This document shows positions 49,438-61,075 of a stretch of 64,000 nucleotides of DNA, piece by piece (the stretch's first letter is position 1; every line of letters begins with the position of its first letter). A program made the translations under genes and the position numbers. Where the stretch lies: NCBI GenBank assembly GCA_023101885.1, contig JALPQD010000214.1, forward strand, positions 2,852,001 through 2,916,000, in the 5' to 3' direction. The stretch comes from Typhlomys cinereus. Taxonomy: Eukaryota; Chordata; Mammalia; Rodentia; Platacanthomyidae. The notes under the pieces are model-generated. The model was not told the DNA's origin. It did no database searches and saw only the letters and a program-made list of their open reading frames with translations.

Positions 49438-49516
49438 TCGCGGCCGCGCACCGGCCCCGGGGAAGGGCGGGGTCCGGCCGGCGTGGGCGGAGGCACGGCG
49501 CCGTGCGGACGCGGGG

Positions 49517-49521
49517 ATTGG
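49517..49521 (-). promoter_or_regulatory. CCAAT box (minus strand)
   Basis: ATTGG on plus reads CCAAT in the direction of C1GALT1 transcription. It is flanked by GC boxes, the usual arrangement of an NF-Y site 60-100 bp upstream of a CpG-island start site. Confidence 0.5.
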
Positions 49522-49600
49522 TCGCCGGGCGCTGGCTCCGCCCTTCTGCGAAGGGGGTCTGGGGAGAAGTCGCAGCCCGGAGCACATTTAGTTGGAGCCC

Positions 49601-50200
49601 CTGGAGGCGTGCTCGCAGGGCTGTGGATCTCGGCGACGCCGGCTGGGTGGAAGGGTCCTCCGCGGGCTTCTGGTCCTAGGCGGAGAGGCAGCAGGGACGC
49701 AGGGTGTCTTAAAGGACCGTGTTCTGAGGGACAAGCCCCCACCCTGCGCTGGACCCCTTAACCCGTTCCCTTTCAGTCGCAGTGCCCCTCTGACCTTAAG
49801 GAGAGGAAACGTGACCAAGTGAAATATGGGGAGGGTGCTGAGTAACCGAATGTGTGAAGCAGGAAGAACACAAACCCCACGTCCGCCGTGATAACGGAAA
49901 GCCTGTACAGGAACACGTGCGCTACTCCTGTCTTGCACTGGCCAGGACTTAGACTGGACTTCGCCAGACCCATTTTTGGCAGAAGGGCTGCAAACCAGGA
50001 TAAGTGGAGTGAAAGAAGTGTGCTGCCACCTTTTGAGGAGGCATTCGTGGGATTAGAGGCCAGAGACTGAGGTACACCCCCCCCCCTCGCCCCAGTGGAA
50101 AAGTTGTTCCCTGCTTGCTAAATGCCCTGCTCAGGCAGGTATCTAGTGCCTCCTCCCTGCTGAGAGTGAAGGTTTGAGATAAGATTGCTTGGGCTGTGCC
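49601..50200. other. 5' flank next to CpG island, nothing recognised
   Basis: GC content falls off gradually to about 50 kb. No exon, repeat or divergent gene is recognisable, although CpG-island promoters often make short divergent transcripts. Confidence 0.5.
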
Positions 50201-50540
50201 TTAGTCCATTCTCTGTTGCTAACATGATTAAGAAAAGGTATGCCTGTGATTCTGGATGCAGATCAGAGAATTGTTCTGGGACAACCTTGCTTGCAGAGTC
50301 CTGAGATGAAGTAGTACAGGAAGCTTGTAAGAGATCTAGACAAACTGGCTTGTAAAGCAGTCTCTGAATCACCCATTCACTCATTTATCCATTAATCACA
50401 TGAGTGGATTAAGTCATTCATAAGGGCAGAGCCCTAATCAACACTTAGGTGTTTTACTTAGCCCCGCCTCTTAATGTCATACTGGGGATTGAATTTCCAC
50501 TTGAGTCTTGGAGAGAGGTCAAGCCACAGTCAAATCACAC
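50200..50540 (-). mobile_element. Antisense LTR, old MaLR type
   Basis: 'CCTTAGTCCATTCTCTGTTG', 'CATTCATAAGGGCAGAGCCC' and 'ATACTGGGGATTGAATTTCC' follow the reverse complement of THE1/MST-style MaLR LTRs. Edges are approximate. Confidence 0.5.
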
Positions 50541-50962
50541 CAGTCTGTATTCTTGGTAGCTACCAGTTACGTAACATTAGCATGTTACTCAACATGTCAG
50601 AGACTAATGAACAAAGTATGTTGTTTTGCTTTAATTTAATAAGTTCAACTTTAGTACAATTTGCCCTGGTACAGCAAACAACAGTAGATCCAAAGAATCT
50701 TCCAAAGGCAGTTTCAACTTCAAAGCATAGCTAGTAAGTCTTTTTGGGTTGATTTGTTTCTCAGATGAGAAAACTCAGGAGAAAGATTACCTGATAAGCT
50801 CATGCCAGAAGAGAAGGGCAGGTAATCTGACATTCAGGCTAGTGACCTTTCTCTGACCCACGGCTCTCAGACATCTCTTCCAGATATCCTTCCACCTACT
50901 ATAAACTAAAAGGAGTCCTCCCTTTCCCTGGACAAAGTGCTCCTAATGTAAAACAAATGTCT

Positions 50963-51235
50963 GGGCTGGGGCGATGGCTCAAGGGTTAATTAAAACTCTG
51001 CCTCGAAAGTAGAAGTCCTGAGTTTGGATCCCAGGTCCCACATTAAAAATGCCAGGCAGAAACAGCAGCAGACTGTGGGAGCTTGGGAAATCCCAGAGCA
51101 AAGCAAATAGAAAGTAAAAGCAAACCAAAATGATTCTGGAAGTCACCCTTGGCCCTTCACATAATGGTACCTTCTGACTCTCTCTGTCTGTCTCTTTCTT
51201 ACACACACAAATATATAATAAAAAATTCCTTTGTC
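50963..51235 (+). mobile_element. CA-tailed SINE, older subfamily
   Basis: 'GGGCTGGGGCGATGGCTCAA' head, box B 'GTCCTGAGTTTGGATCCCAG', body 'GGGAAATCCCAGAGCAAAGC', with only a short CA tail. Confidence 0.8.
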
Positions 51236-51265
51236 ATTTAATTTTATTGAAAATTGTAAGAAATA

Positions 51266-51369
51266 GGGGGGGAGGGAGCAGGGAAGTCCAGAGAGGGGTG
51301 GAGGGAGGGAGGAGACAGGGGTACCTATTACATTTGTATGAGCAGAAAAATAAATAAATTTAAAAAAAA
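51266..51369 (+). mobile_element. Severely truncated L1 3' end (104 bp)
   Basis: A G-rich tract, then 'GGTACCTATTACATTTGTAT' and A-rich tail. The perfect 17-bp duplication GAAAATTGTAAGAAATA lies at 51249-51265 and 51370-51386. Confidence 0.85.
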
Positions 51370-52537
51370 GAAAATTGTAAGAAATAATATTTTTAAGTAA
51401 ATATAAGAGGCCTTTCCAAGGATTCAGTTCAACCATAGCCATATCTAAGAAAATTACAAGTAGACAAAATTATTGAGGCCTGGGTAGATGACCCAGCCAC
51501 CATGCAAGCAAAAGAACAAAAGTTGGGATCCCAAGAGACTATATTTTTAAAATACATGTAATTTCAGGACTCCCCAGAGCAAGTTGACAAATTAACCCTG
51601 GGTTTAATTAGAGACACAGACTCAAAACGACAAGGTGGAAGAGCAATCAAAATGATTGCTTACTTACATCACTTTAAGACCTCCACATTCATGTGAGCTC
51701 ACGCCCATGGAAACATGGATATGTCTCCAGAGAGAGAGAGAATATGTTTATAGAAACAACATTGGATCAAATCACTCTGTTTTTCAAAAAAAGTTTTATA
51801 AAAACAAAAGCTTTATTAAAATAAGCATGCTTATTTAACCAAATCTTAAAAACTCAAATTTTAAAGACTCAAGTATGTATAGCTTTAAGTTGTAAAAATC
51901 TCATATTCTAGAAATAACAATTTTTAAAATTCTGTGTTGTAGCATTGAGATCATTAAAAGTTGCATAGTGTCTGCTAACTAGATATATCATGTCAGTATT
52001 TTCTTGATTGACATATACTGGTTTTTCTCAAAGTTTTTATGCAAACTCTTTTGGGCAATTATGCAATTATCTCCAAATGACATTTGTGTCAACCATTTTT
52101 TCAGTATTATCAACTAGAAAAAAGAAAGTATTGATTTCTTCTGAAAATACAAGTTTTGAGTACAACTGACTGGATTTTCTCCATTTGAGCACAGATATTC
52201 CAGTGAAAGTTGTTGGATCATAGTCTTGAGAACAGAGTAATACATTTCAAAGCTCCTTGGAACAGGAAGACAGATACTGCAGCTGTCTAAACTAACTGAA
52301 ATGTTCCTTTCTAACTCTTTCTAGCAGAAACATGATCTTTCCTTCAGGGTGTCGATGTACTCAGTTAAATTTTTTACTTCCTCAGACACTAGTAAGCCAT
52401 GGTTGGCCATGTGATCCATCAATGAAATGATAGTCAGTGTCTCCAGGAGCCAAATAAGGGGTGGGGGATGGGGGGTTAGGAATGTCTATTTACCGATGTG
52501 AACCTACACTCATTCCTTTTCTTACCTGGAACAGGGA

Positions 52538-53282
52538 TGTGTTAGGGATAACTTTTGATTGTCAGCTTAACTAGATTAAGAAACACTTCTACGATTACTA
52601 GAGCACATGAAGGCATTTTGCTCGACCATCTTCAAGATTCCAATCCTTGCATTCATAATATCGTGGCATTATTGAGAAAGGATGAAAAATATTGGGACTT
52701 GTGGAGGAAGTAGTTCACCTAGGGTTTGTGGAGGGGCTTTGTCTGACCTCTTCTTCCTCTGACCCCTTCTTCTGCTCTGCTTCTTATCTGCCAAAATGCG
52801 AAGAAGAGCTCCTGCCAAGTATGTGGGGCAGGGGATGACCATGAGTCAAATTCTCCAAAAAGATGATCCAAGTAATATTTCCTCCTCTGTAATGGTTACT
52901 CTTGTGTGTTGCTGTGAGAGAACACCCAAAGTCAAGCACTTAAGGGAGAAAAGGGAGATTTATTCAGCTTATGGTTCCAGAGGGGAGATACGGTCTTTTC
53001 ATGATGGAGCCATCATGGCTGCTGGCCGAAGCTGGAGGAGGCTAAATCACTGCAGACATCCTGGAGGCTGAGAGCTGCAAAGATGATTTCTCCTGGAGGT
53101 AGGGTGGGACTAACCCACCTCAAGGTCTACCCCCTGTGACCACCTTCCTCCAGCAAGGCTCCGCCTCTCTAAGATGACCTTCCCAAATGCGTGAGACTGT
53201 GAGGGACACAATTCAAACAATGACATCTTCTAAGTTGTTTCTGCCATTGTCACAGCAACGAGTCCAGTAAATATTCTAGACA
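52538..53282 (+). mobile_element. LTR (MaLR/ERVL-like), split by an inverted LTR
   Basis: It starts TGTGTTAGGGATAACTTTTG and resumes after the insertion with 'TAAGTTGTTTCTGCCATTGT' and 'CACAGCAACGAG', ending at CTAGACA (TG...CA). The middle is occupied by the element at 52888-53225. Confidence 0.6.
52888..53225 (-). mobile_element. Inverted LTR (MaLR/ERVL-like) inside another LTR
   Basis: TGTAATGGTTACTCTTGTGT to AACAATGACA, TG...CA. Interior 'GGGAGATTTATTCAGCTTAT' and 'CCTCCAGCAAGGCTCCGCCT' are the reverse complement of a common rodent LTR. Flanks TCCTC (52883-52887) and TCTTC (53226-53230) are a near-matching 5-bp duplication. Confidence 0.65.
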
Positions 53283-53559
53283 CGATGATGAAGTAAAACA
53301 GCCATATTTTACCATTCTAATAAAAGCCACATGGTCATCAATAATGTAGGAAACCAGAGCTATCTGGGCTTAAGATTGTTTGGGGGTCAGCTTTCTAGCT
53401 CTGGATTGTTCTTTGTGAACTATTGTAACATGAGGAATAAGATTTTGCCATTTAAATTTCTGCTGTAAGCATCGAATACAATTCCTAATTGATATTATAA
53501 TATGGGTCATCTTTTGTTCATCAACATGTAAAGGACTTTTTAAAAATGTATTCATATGC

Positions 53560-54859
53560 AAATGCAATGAATTTTTTTTTTTATCTCCCACTATCCATCC
53601 TCATTTCCCTTCTCATCCCACCCCACATATTCTTCTTTCCAGCCATTCTCCCTCCTGTTCTGTTCCATGTCCCACTGGGGCATGAATGGTCCACTAGTGG
53701 ACAAACATTGAGTAAAGAAGCTTTCACTCTCCTGTCAGTCACCAATCCCATACAATCTCTCAAGTTGGCATCACATCTCCTGAAATACCTAACCCCCTCC
53801 TTCATGGTGAAAGGGTGATAGGTCACCTACAGTGAGGGACTAGTGGAAGTAGACATCAAGGAATATTTCTTGGCTGAGTGCTGAGGTTCTTCTCTGGACT
53901 AATCTCTGGTATAATTATAAGTGTTTAGATGGTAGTTTACTATCAAGTATTTATAACTAATATTAACAAGTTTGTTCTCACCTAGGGCCTATGGTCTCCC
54001 CTTCACAAATATTTGGCTAATACTATAGAATCAAGCATATGTTCTCTGCTGTGAAATAGACTTAATTTCACAGATTAGAAGTAATTGGTTGCCCCCATAC
54101 CTTATATGCCACTATTGCATCATTACTGAACTCATGGAGTTTAGTAGAATGTTTGCTACTGCAGCTTGCAGCATTCATAACTTGGTGAGGTCATTGATCT
54201 CTTCCCAGCTTACTTATTTTCTGCTTTGGGGAGCTTTGAGGGCTCTCTATCTAACAGCTCTTTAGGAAATATCACACTCCTGGTTCTGGAAAAATTATTC
54301 AGTTGCCCGTGGCTTCTGGCAAGTGCATTTCAGGGAAATTTCTGTTTTCTCTCCTTTTCCCCTGTGTGTTCCCCTATGTAGGGTATATTGGTCGACTTTT
54401 TCCGTTGTATTTTTTTGATAGATCTGTGAGGTAGAAAGTTTCTGTATAGCTACATCTTACATGGTTGGTGCTGATTTTTACCCCCCCCCCAATCCTGTCT
54501 CCTATCCTGCCTCTCTTAAAACTTTTCTCTCACAATTGCCCTTCCACGTTCTTACCCACTGAATTCTATTGTCTACCCTCTTTTGGGCTCCTCCCTCAAT
54601 TCTCCATCCTTTTAACTTAGGTGCCTTTTTAGTTTATAGCTATCATAAGATTTTTCTATTTAGTGTACCATTCTGAATGTTCAATGCTAGCATCCAGATA
54701 TAAGGAAGAATATGTAGCATATGTCTTTCTGTATCTGGGATGCCTCATTCAACATTATGCCTTCTAATTCCATCCATTTACCAGCAAATTTCGTAATTTC
54801 TTTTTTCTTGACAGCTGAATAGTATTCCACATTTTCATTTTCCATTACTCTACTCATGG
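53560..54859 (-). mobile_element. L1 3' region fragment, antisense
   Basis: A pyrimidine-rich start ('TTATCTCCCACTATCCATCC'), then at 54.7 kb 'TTCTAATTCCATCCATTTAC' and 'GACAGCTGAATAGTATTCCA', as in the 5.4-kb copy. Cut off by the LTR at 54860. Confidence 0.6.
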
Positions 54860-55204
54860 TGTCATGGTTTGAATGTGAGTTGTTCCCATAGGCTCATGTG
54901 TTTGTATCTTTAAATGATTTTAATGTTCAGAAAGGTTATGGCAACTTTAGGAAGTGGAGCCTTGCTAGAGAAAGGCAAGTCCTAGGGGCCAGGCCTTGAT
55001 GTTGGGTAATCCTGCCCTGCTGCTTCTGGTAGTCTGCTGCTTGCTTCTTTCTGCTTCTTTTACTCTCCATAATCGATATAACTAACCACCTTCAGCTTCT
55101 ACTTTCTACTATAATGGACTATATCTCCCCTTTAAAACTGTAATTCCCTTACGTTGCTTGAGTCTGAACATTGTCTCACAGCAATAGAAAGAGTTACTAT
55201 AACA
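54860..55204 (+). mobile_element. Solo LTR, MaLR/ERVL-like
   Basis: TGTCATGGTTTGAATGTGAG, 'CCCATAGGCTCATGTGTTTG', 'CACAGCAATAGAAAGAG', ending ATAACA. TG...CA-bounded, 345 bp. Confidence 0.65.
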
Positions 55205-56345
55205 GAAGATTAGAGTTTAGTAAGCACCCATAGATTTAGAGGTTACTAAAAGTATGAGATGTTATACCAAGTTCTATTGACTGCTTAGAAGAGGTAAGTA
55301 TGAGGAATGGGAAGGAACGGTAGGCAATGATATGTATTGTGTGGGTGCAGTTTATAGTAGTTTGTGTAGACCTCATTGGAGAACCTCAGATAGCTGTCCA
55401 AAGTCTAGTTGTGTTTTGTAGTTTGGTATGTGAGGTATGAGTTAAGTATCAGAATAGTTTTGAGAGAAAATACGAGTTGGTAACATATTAGGGTTTTGTT
55501 TGAGCCACTAGGTTTTAGAAGTTGCTAATGGTATGAAGATTAGTCGTTTACCTAGTTAAGATGGCAGCATGGAAAAGATAGTTACAGGAGAATGGTAAAG
55601 GACTTAATAATCAGCAGTGGGCATATAGGAGAGAGGGTAAAATGTATGATAACTTATAGTGAGCTAAATGGGGATAAAAGGATCACAATCCAAGATCTAG
55701 TTGCGCTCTATAGTTTGATGGAAGGAGGATAATTGGCAGTTTTAAAAAGAAAAAATAGTGTGGCAAGGTAGATAGTATTAAAAGTGAGGTTATATTGAAG
55801 TCCATGGATTTGAGAGATTGTTAAAGGTATGTGAGTTGCATTTACCAAGTTATAATGACAGTAATGAGATATGTATGGGGAAGCAGGGAAGGACTTAAGA
55901 GCTTGCAGGAGTGGGTATATGGGTAGCAAATGAGGTGTATACCAACTTATATGAACTGGGTTCAAAACCAACTTGAGGCCCATGTCTTGGCAGGTAAAGA
56001 TTGGATTAACTAGTAGAACGTCTTTGAAACAAAGAGATGGAATGGGTGAGGAATAGGAATAAGGACTAGTGTCGGTTAGGGTCTACAGATGTTAGAGATT
56101 GTTAAAACTTTGAATTGCTATATTTACCAATTTAGACTGTCAGTAGCAAAGTGGTAAGTATGGGGAATAGAGAAAGACTTACGAACCAGTAACAGTGGTT
56201 TATGTGGAGGGAGTAAGGTGTGCCACCGTATATGAGCTGGGTGGAGAAACAAGGACAGCACTCCAAAGTCTAGTTAAACTCAGTGCTGTCAGAGACCCAA
56301 TAATGTTGAGACTTGTTCAGTAATGGAGATTATATGGGAAAGAGC
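55205..56345. repeat. Degenerate tandem array, about 285 bp x 4
   Basis: Four diverged units. The anchor acC(a/t)A(g/t)TT recurs at 55266, 55550, 55844 and 56126 (spacing 284, 294, 282). Each unit has, in order, a '(c)ATAGATTTAGAGGTTACTAA'-like block, the anchor, a TAAGTATGGGGAA-like block, a 'GGACTTA' block, a 'TATATGAGCTGGG'-like block and 'CCAAAGTCTAGTTG'. Not identified as a known satellite. Purine-rich on the plus strand. Confidence 0.75.
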
Positions 56346-56559
56346 CGGAAAGAAAAAGGATATTTATCTTGTAACTTGCTGGCATGACTGTCCTGCATTG
56401 AGAAGTGAAGTTTTCATGGTCAAGAGGACTTTTTCACAGTCCCAGTGAGAGATGAAATGCAAACAAGTGATAGCAAAACTTCTCTATGGATTTAGTTTTG
56501 TTTTACATAATACTTAAAATTTGTGAGGTTACTTATAGCCACTCATGTGATAGTTTTTG

Positions 56560-57060
56560 TAGTATTTCTTTCAAAGGGTGGAACTGAATTCCCCTCACCA
56601 TAAACGTGGGTCATTTAGTGACTTGCTGACATGACAAAGTGAAGTGGAAACAATGTAGGATGGTGTTTGAGGGAAGTTTATGGATAACTTCCATTACCGT
56701 TCTGTTTCTGGAATTACTTGCTGGGAAGGTGGCTGTCAGATCACAGTTATAATACTACTGACACAGCTTATGGAAGCCACCTGATGACTAATCAAAGCGT
56801 CTAGTTATGCAAATGCTCTTACAAGCAGATCTATGAGTCCCAGCTAAGCCCTCAAATGACTGAACACATCCTTAGCCAACAACTTAACTATATTCTCAAG
56901 AGAAATTGAGTCTGAACCATTCAGCTAAGCTGTTCCCAATGTCCTGGCCCACAAAAAGTAATTGTTTTAGGTAATTGTTTAAATAATTTGAATAATTGTT
57001 TTACACCACTAAGTTGGGATATCTTGTTGTGTCATGATAGATACATAAGACTTGGTTTAA
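56560..57060 (+). mobile_element. Ancient eutherian repeat, class unresolved (L1M 3' end or LTR)
   Basis: 'GAATTCCCCTCACCATAAAC', 'TCATTTAGTGACTTGCTGAC' and the end 'CACTAAGTTGGGATATCTTG' resemble an old eutherian interspersed element. I am not sure which family. Confidence 0.45.
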
Positions 57061-57424
57061 TAAAACCTTGTACCATGCCTGGCACATAAGCAGGTGTTTC
57101 TTAAATTTAATGTCTTTTTCCAAAGGAGTTATCAAATTATCTTAAGTCCTCTATATTAAATATGATTAATTAATAAAATAACTATGGTTTTGCTCTGACA
57201 AATTTCTATATGAATAATTTATCCTAAATAAATTGAATTTTGATCAATAAAAAAGCAGGTGTTTATTTATTGTGTGCATGAATAAACAATTAAATGAAGT
57301 TTTTTACTGTAAAATGTTATGTGTAATCCTGGTATTATCTTTGATCCTTGGCATCTATGTTGTGGATATTTTTTATAAGTTCATAAAACAATTATAAATT
57401 TTGCCCAGATCTAATATCAGTAGT

Positions 57425-57600
57425 TGTGACTATAGCATAGTAGACGGAGCTATAAAATTCTTGTAACCTGAATTCTGCCAGATTGCCTAAATTGACCTAT
57501 GGTAAATCACCTAACCCTTCTAATTCTCAATTTCCCTACTCATTAGTTGGGGACAGTAATCTCAGTCAGTTGCAGAAGACAATTGATGAGTTGGGTAAAA
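57425..57600 (+). mobile_element. MIR fragment
   Basis: 'CTATAGCATAGTAGACGGAG', 'GGTAAATCACCTAACCCTTC' and 'CTCAATTTCCCTACTCATTA' follow MIR head-to-core order. Confidence 0.65.
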
Positions 57601-58724
57601 CATTGGCATTCTTTTCACTAAATTGCATTGATGAAACTGGCTTTTTAAAATAAATAAGCATTAAATAGTATTCGTATGGATACCCCGGAAATTTTTCCTT
57701 CAAGAGAAGCAACTTATTTTCTGACTTGCATACATTTGTAAACTATCAGCATCATTCATAGCAAACAATTTGGATTTAACTATGTGGCAAGCCTCATTTT
57801 ATTAGTCTGTTGAAAATTTATTGTGCTTTAAAATGAATGCATAATTATGACTGCCTCCTTTTTCTTTCAATGATTTAATTTATGATTGTGGCTGATTATC
57901 TGCCCTTCTTTTAGATAATTATTTAATTCTTAAAGATTCTTAGTCCTAAACAAACATTTAACCAGTAATTTGTTCTGAATTTAAGAGTTCATCCTGGAAC
58001 AAAATTATACTCAACAACAAGAAAATGGAAAGTGACATATGTGTCTGTCTCTTTCAGAAGGAGGATTTGGGGAGGCACAGGGGAAAAAGCTCACTACAGT
58101 GTAATGTCAGAGTCAGGAATGATGGTGTTATTGACAATGCCAATCAAAAATCAATGGACCCTAAATAATCCAATTATCCCCATAGAAATCTCATGTTGGG
58201 AGAGACAAAAACCAAAACTCTAGCCCCAGAGAAGGAGCTCGCTTCCCAGAAAGAGATTTCATATGCTTCTGACAGCTCATCTCTCAGATAAACCAATGTA
58301 AGCCTTTTCCTAGCTTTCACTTCATCTTTTCTATAAAATTATAACATTGCTACCGGAAAAGTGGAGGAAGAATCTACAAGTTTCTCTTTCCCTGTTTCAA
58401 CCCAAACTCTAAATAAATCCATTTTCTTTACAAATTCGCATTTCCTATTTTCTTTTGAAATTCAGAAAAATTAGATGGCAATTTTTGGAGCTAAGCATTT
58501 GTAATACCGTGAGTAACTAGGACTTAACTGTATCAGATAAAGTCTTTCGCAATGGATTAATTATCCGAGCGGGCTGATTTCATTGTATACAATCCCCTCC
58601 TGAGCCATAGGACCAAGTGCCTGGAACTGTATACAGTTCCAAAACCTATAAACATTATTGCTCCTATTTAATAAATACATAAGTTCTATAGTTTAAAATT
58701 ATATATATTTTTCTTTTTCTTAAG
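57601..58724. other. Intergenic, nothing recognised
   Basis: AT-rich DNA with no clear repeat or exon. Confidence 0.5.
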
Positions 58725-58734
58725 CTTTATTTTG

Positions 58735-58767
<33 letters not shown>

Positions 58768-59007
58768 CTACGTCTAAGCATAGTGATCAGAGGACATTGT
58801 ATGTCCCTGTGGAGGGCCAAGGGTTACTTTAGGAACCTTCCCTGATTGCTTCTACCTCTTTTTTGCTTTGCTCTGGGCTTTCCCAGGCTCTGCCTACCAG
58901 AGCCAGAGTTCAGGCTGCCGCTATTTCTGCTTTCCCTTGGTGCTTTTATGTGGATCTTGGGATCCAAACTCAAGACCTTCTGCTTGGGAGGTCATCTCTT
59001 CAGCCCC
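58725..59007 (-). mobile_element. CA-tailed SINE, older subfamily
   Basis: A (GT)n tail at about 58735-58767, then 'GGGCTTTCCCAGGCTCTGCC' and 'GGGATCCAAACTCAAGACCT', with the inverted head 'CATCTCTTCAGCCCC'. Confidence 0.8.
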
Positions 59008-59349
59008 TTGTTTTTCTCTTTCTACAGTATAACCTCTGGCAATTGAACTCAAGCCACGAGGCTTGGTGGCAAGTGCTGTTATCCACTGAGCCATTTTGCC
59101 AACCCTTGCTGTCCCTAATCTTAACTCAAAGCAAATTGTTCCCTGTGGCTAACAGTTACTGTACTGGAGAGCATTCCCAAAGTCACCCATGCCTTCACAA
59201 CTTTTTGTCGACCCAGTCCTTTCCATCCTCCTCCTCTATCGCCTCAGCTTCCAGAGGTAGCAACTACCTGGAATTCTGTGTTTGCCATTCATTTTGAAAC
59301 ATAATGATCATGTCCATATGTCTGTTTAAATGATACATTGTTTGGTTTG

Positions 59350-59545
59350 CTTAGGGAGAGAGAAAGAGAGAGAGAGTTCACATTCACATATGCATGTCAT
59401 GTGAGTTTAGTAGTCAAGTTTGCAAACAGATGCCATGGGTAACGCATGGGTACAGCCAGAGGACAATTTTCCTTCCACCATGTGACTTTGAAGTCAAGTT
59501 TCCAGGGGGAGCAAGCATTGAGCCATCTCATTGGCCCTCTCATTT
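59350..59545 (-). mobile_element. B3-like SINE, antisense
   Basis: A GA-rich stretch, 'CATATGCATGTCATGTGAGT' and 'GAGCAAGCATTGAGCCATCT' follow an inverted B3-like SINE. Diverged. Confidence 0.45.
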
Positions 59546-60209
59546 GTCTTTAATCTATTGACCAATGGGAGGCCGATAACTTGTTTGTTGTAAATGGCCC
59601 CTCAGCAAACCTCCTATGAAGACGCTCTTCCATGTACTGATGGAGTGTCCTCGGAGCTGAAAGGCACTTGAAGGTCTGGGAAGAAGCTGACGAATTCATA
59701 CCTGTGGGAGTAGGTGAAAGCTGGCTTGTTTAGACTTTAAGAGTCTATGGATTTATTTACATACTGTCCTCAAGTGCAGGAGATGACTGGGAGTAGATAC
59801 CCCAAAAAATGTCAAGGAAGTCTCTTGGCAAACAAGGAAGTCTTACTTGGCAACAAGTAAGCAGGCATAACCTGATAGCAGCCAAGGTGCCTCGGCCTTA
59901 TTGTTCTGTGGCCTTGTCGGCACCTTACAAAGCCCACCTACACCAGCTACACCATAATGTAGCTCTCCTTCTATTGTGTAGACTGGAGGCAGCTGTGATT
60001 CATGAATTGTGAATACAAGCCAATTTTATCTGTAAGTAAATTTCTTGTTACTCCCTCTCCTGACAAAGTTTATTGGTTTTTACCTCTGTGCAGTTCATTG
60101 TGTATCTATACCACAAAATTACTTTATTCCATTTCTTCTTAATAGCTGTTGTGGCTTCCTCCTTCCCTCCTTCCCTCCCTTCCTTCCTGCTTTTCTCTTT
60201 TTCTTGACA

Positions 60210-60410
60210 GGAACAGGGCAAAGCTTTTGCTATTCCAACAGATTGGCTTTGAATTCACCATGTAGCCCAGACTGGCCTTGAACTCTTGATTTTCCTTCTC
60301 CCCCTTCCCAAGTGCTGAGATCACAGGGCTGTGCACTGTGACACAGGGCTTAGCTGCACAGCCCCGGCTAGCCTCAAATGTGTGATTCTCCTGCCTCTGC
60401 GTAGGTACAT
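60210..60410 (-). mobile_element. B1 SINE, antisense (about 1.5 units)
   Basis: 'CACCATGTAGCCCAGACTGG', 'CCTTGAACTCTTGATTTTCC' and 'CCCAAGTGCTGAGATCACAG' are inverted B1. A second partial block ('GGCTAGCCTCAAATGTGTGA', 'TTCTCCTGCCTCTGC') follows. Confidence 0.7.
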
Positions 60411-61075
60411 TTTTTAACATCTTTTTTAGTATTTGTCATAGCTACAGGCAGGTGTCATAAAATTATATATTTTAAGTATAACAAATAAATATTTTAATAA
60501 AGTAGAATAATGGCAACCATAAACTATAAAAATAGATGTGGTCTATTATATTGTGGTACTCTAGATCTTAGTGACCTCAGCATATAGTTTTTTTGTTATA
60601 AAATGAAAGATTTTCATTTTTCATTTAAAGGAAGCACTTTCTGGCTTCTCATTGCAATATCCAAACTGTTCACATTACCATTTTTGCGTTTGGAGACCAC
60701 TGTTGTAAAATGAGGGTTACTTCAACATGGGCACAGTCATGCTGTGGTAGTGAGCTGGTGAATGAGCGAGATGGCTTTAAAGTGTTTGATGGAGGATGCC
60801 ACACACAGTGCTTATGTGCTGGACAAAGGCATGATTCACATCCTGGGTAGGATTGAGGAGATGGCGTGAGATTTCATCTTGCTAATCAGAACAGTGGACA
60901 ATTTAAAACTTACAGATAGCTTATTTCTGGAAATTTCATTTCATTTTCTGGGCCTCAATTGAACGTGGGTAAATGAAACCCCTAAAAATGAAGCTATGGA
61001 TAAAAAGGTGGCTACTGTGTTTCTGTTTCTTGTTTTCTGCCTTTTAATGATGGCTTCCAAATCAGTTAAAACTAC

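Larger units (their letters stand above)
48700..49600. promoter_or_regulatory. C1GALT1: CpG island promoter of C1GALT1
   Basis: About 0.9 kb of extremely GC- and CpG-rich sequence stands alone in an otherwise AT-rich, CpG-poor window. It lies upstream of the ATG exon in the right orientation. GC boxes (GGGCGG-type) occur near 49467 and 49486, with the inverse GCCCGCCC/CCGCCC type elsewhere. No TATA box is visible. The human gene is known to have a CpG-rich, TATA-less promoter, which fits. Confidence 0.85.

Noticed and set aside
48755..49585. Long GC-rich open frames on the minus strand (276 and 181 codons) and 49429-49761 on plus
   Set aside because: CpG-island sequence is stop-poor in all frames. 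The products are Arg/Ala/Pro/Gly low complexity with no domain, and they overlap the promoter and CCG run.
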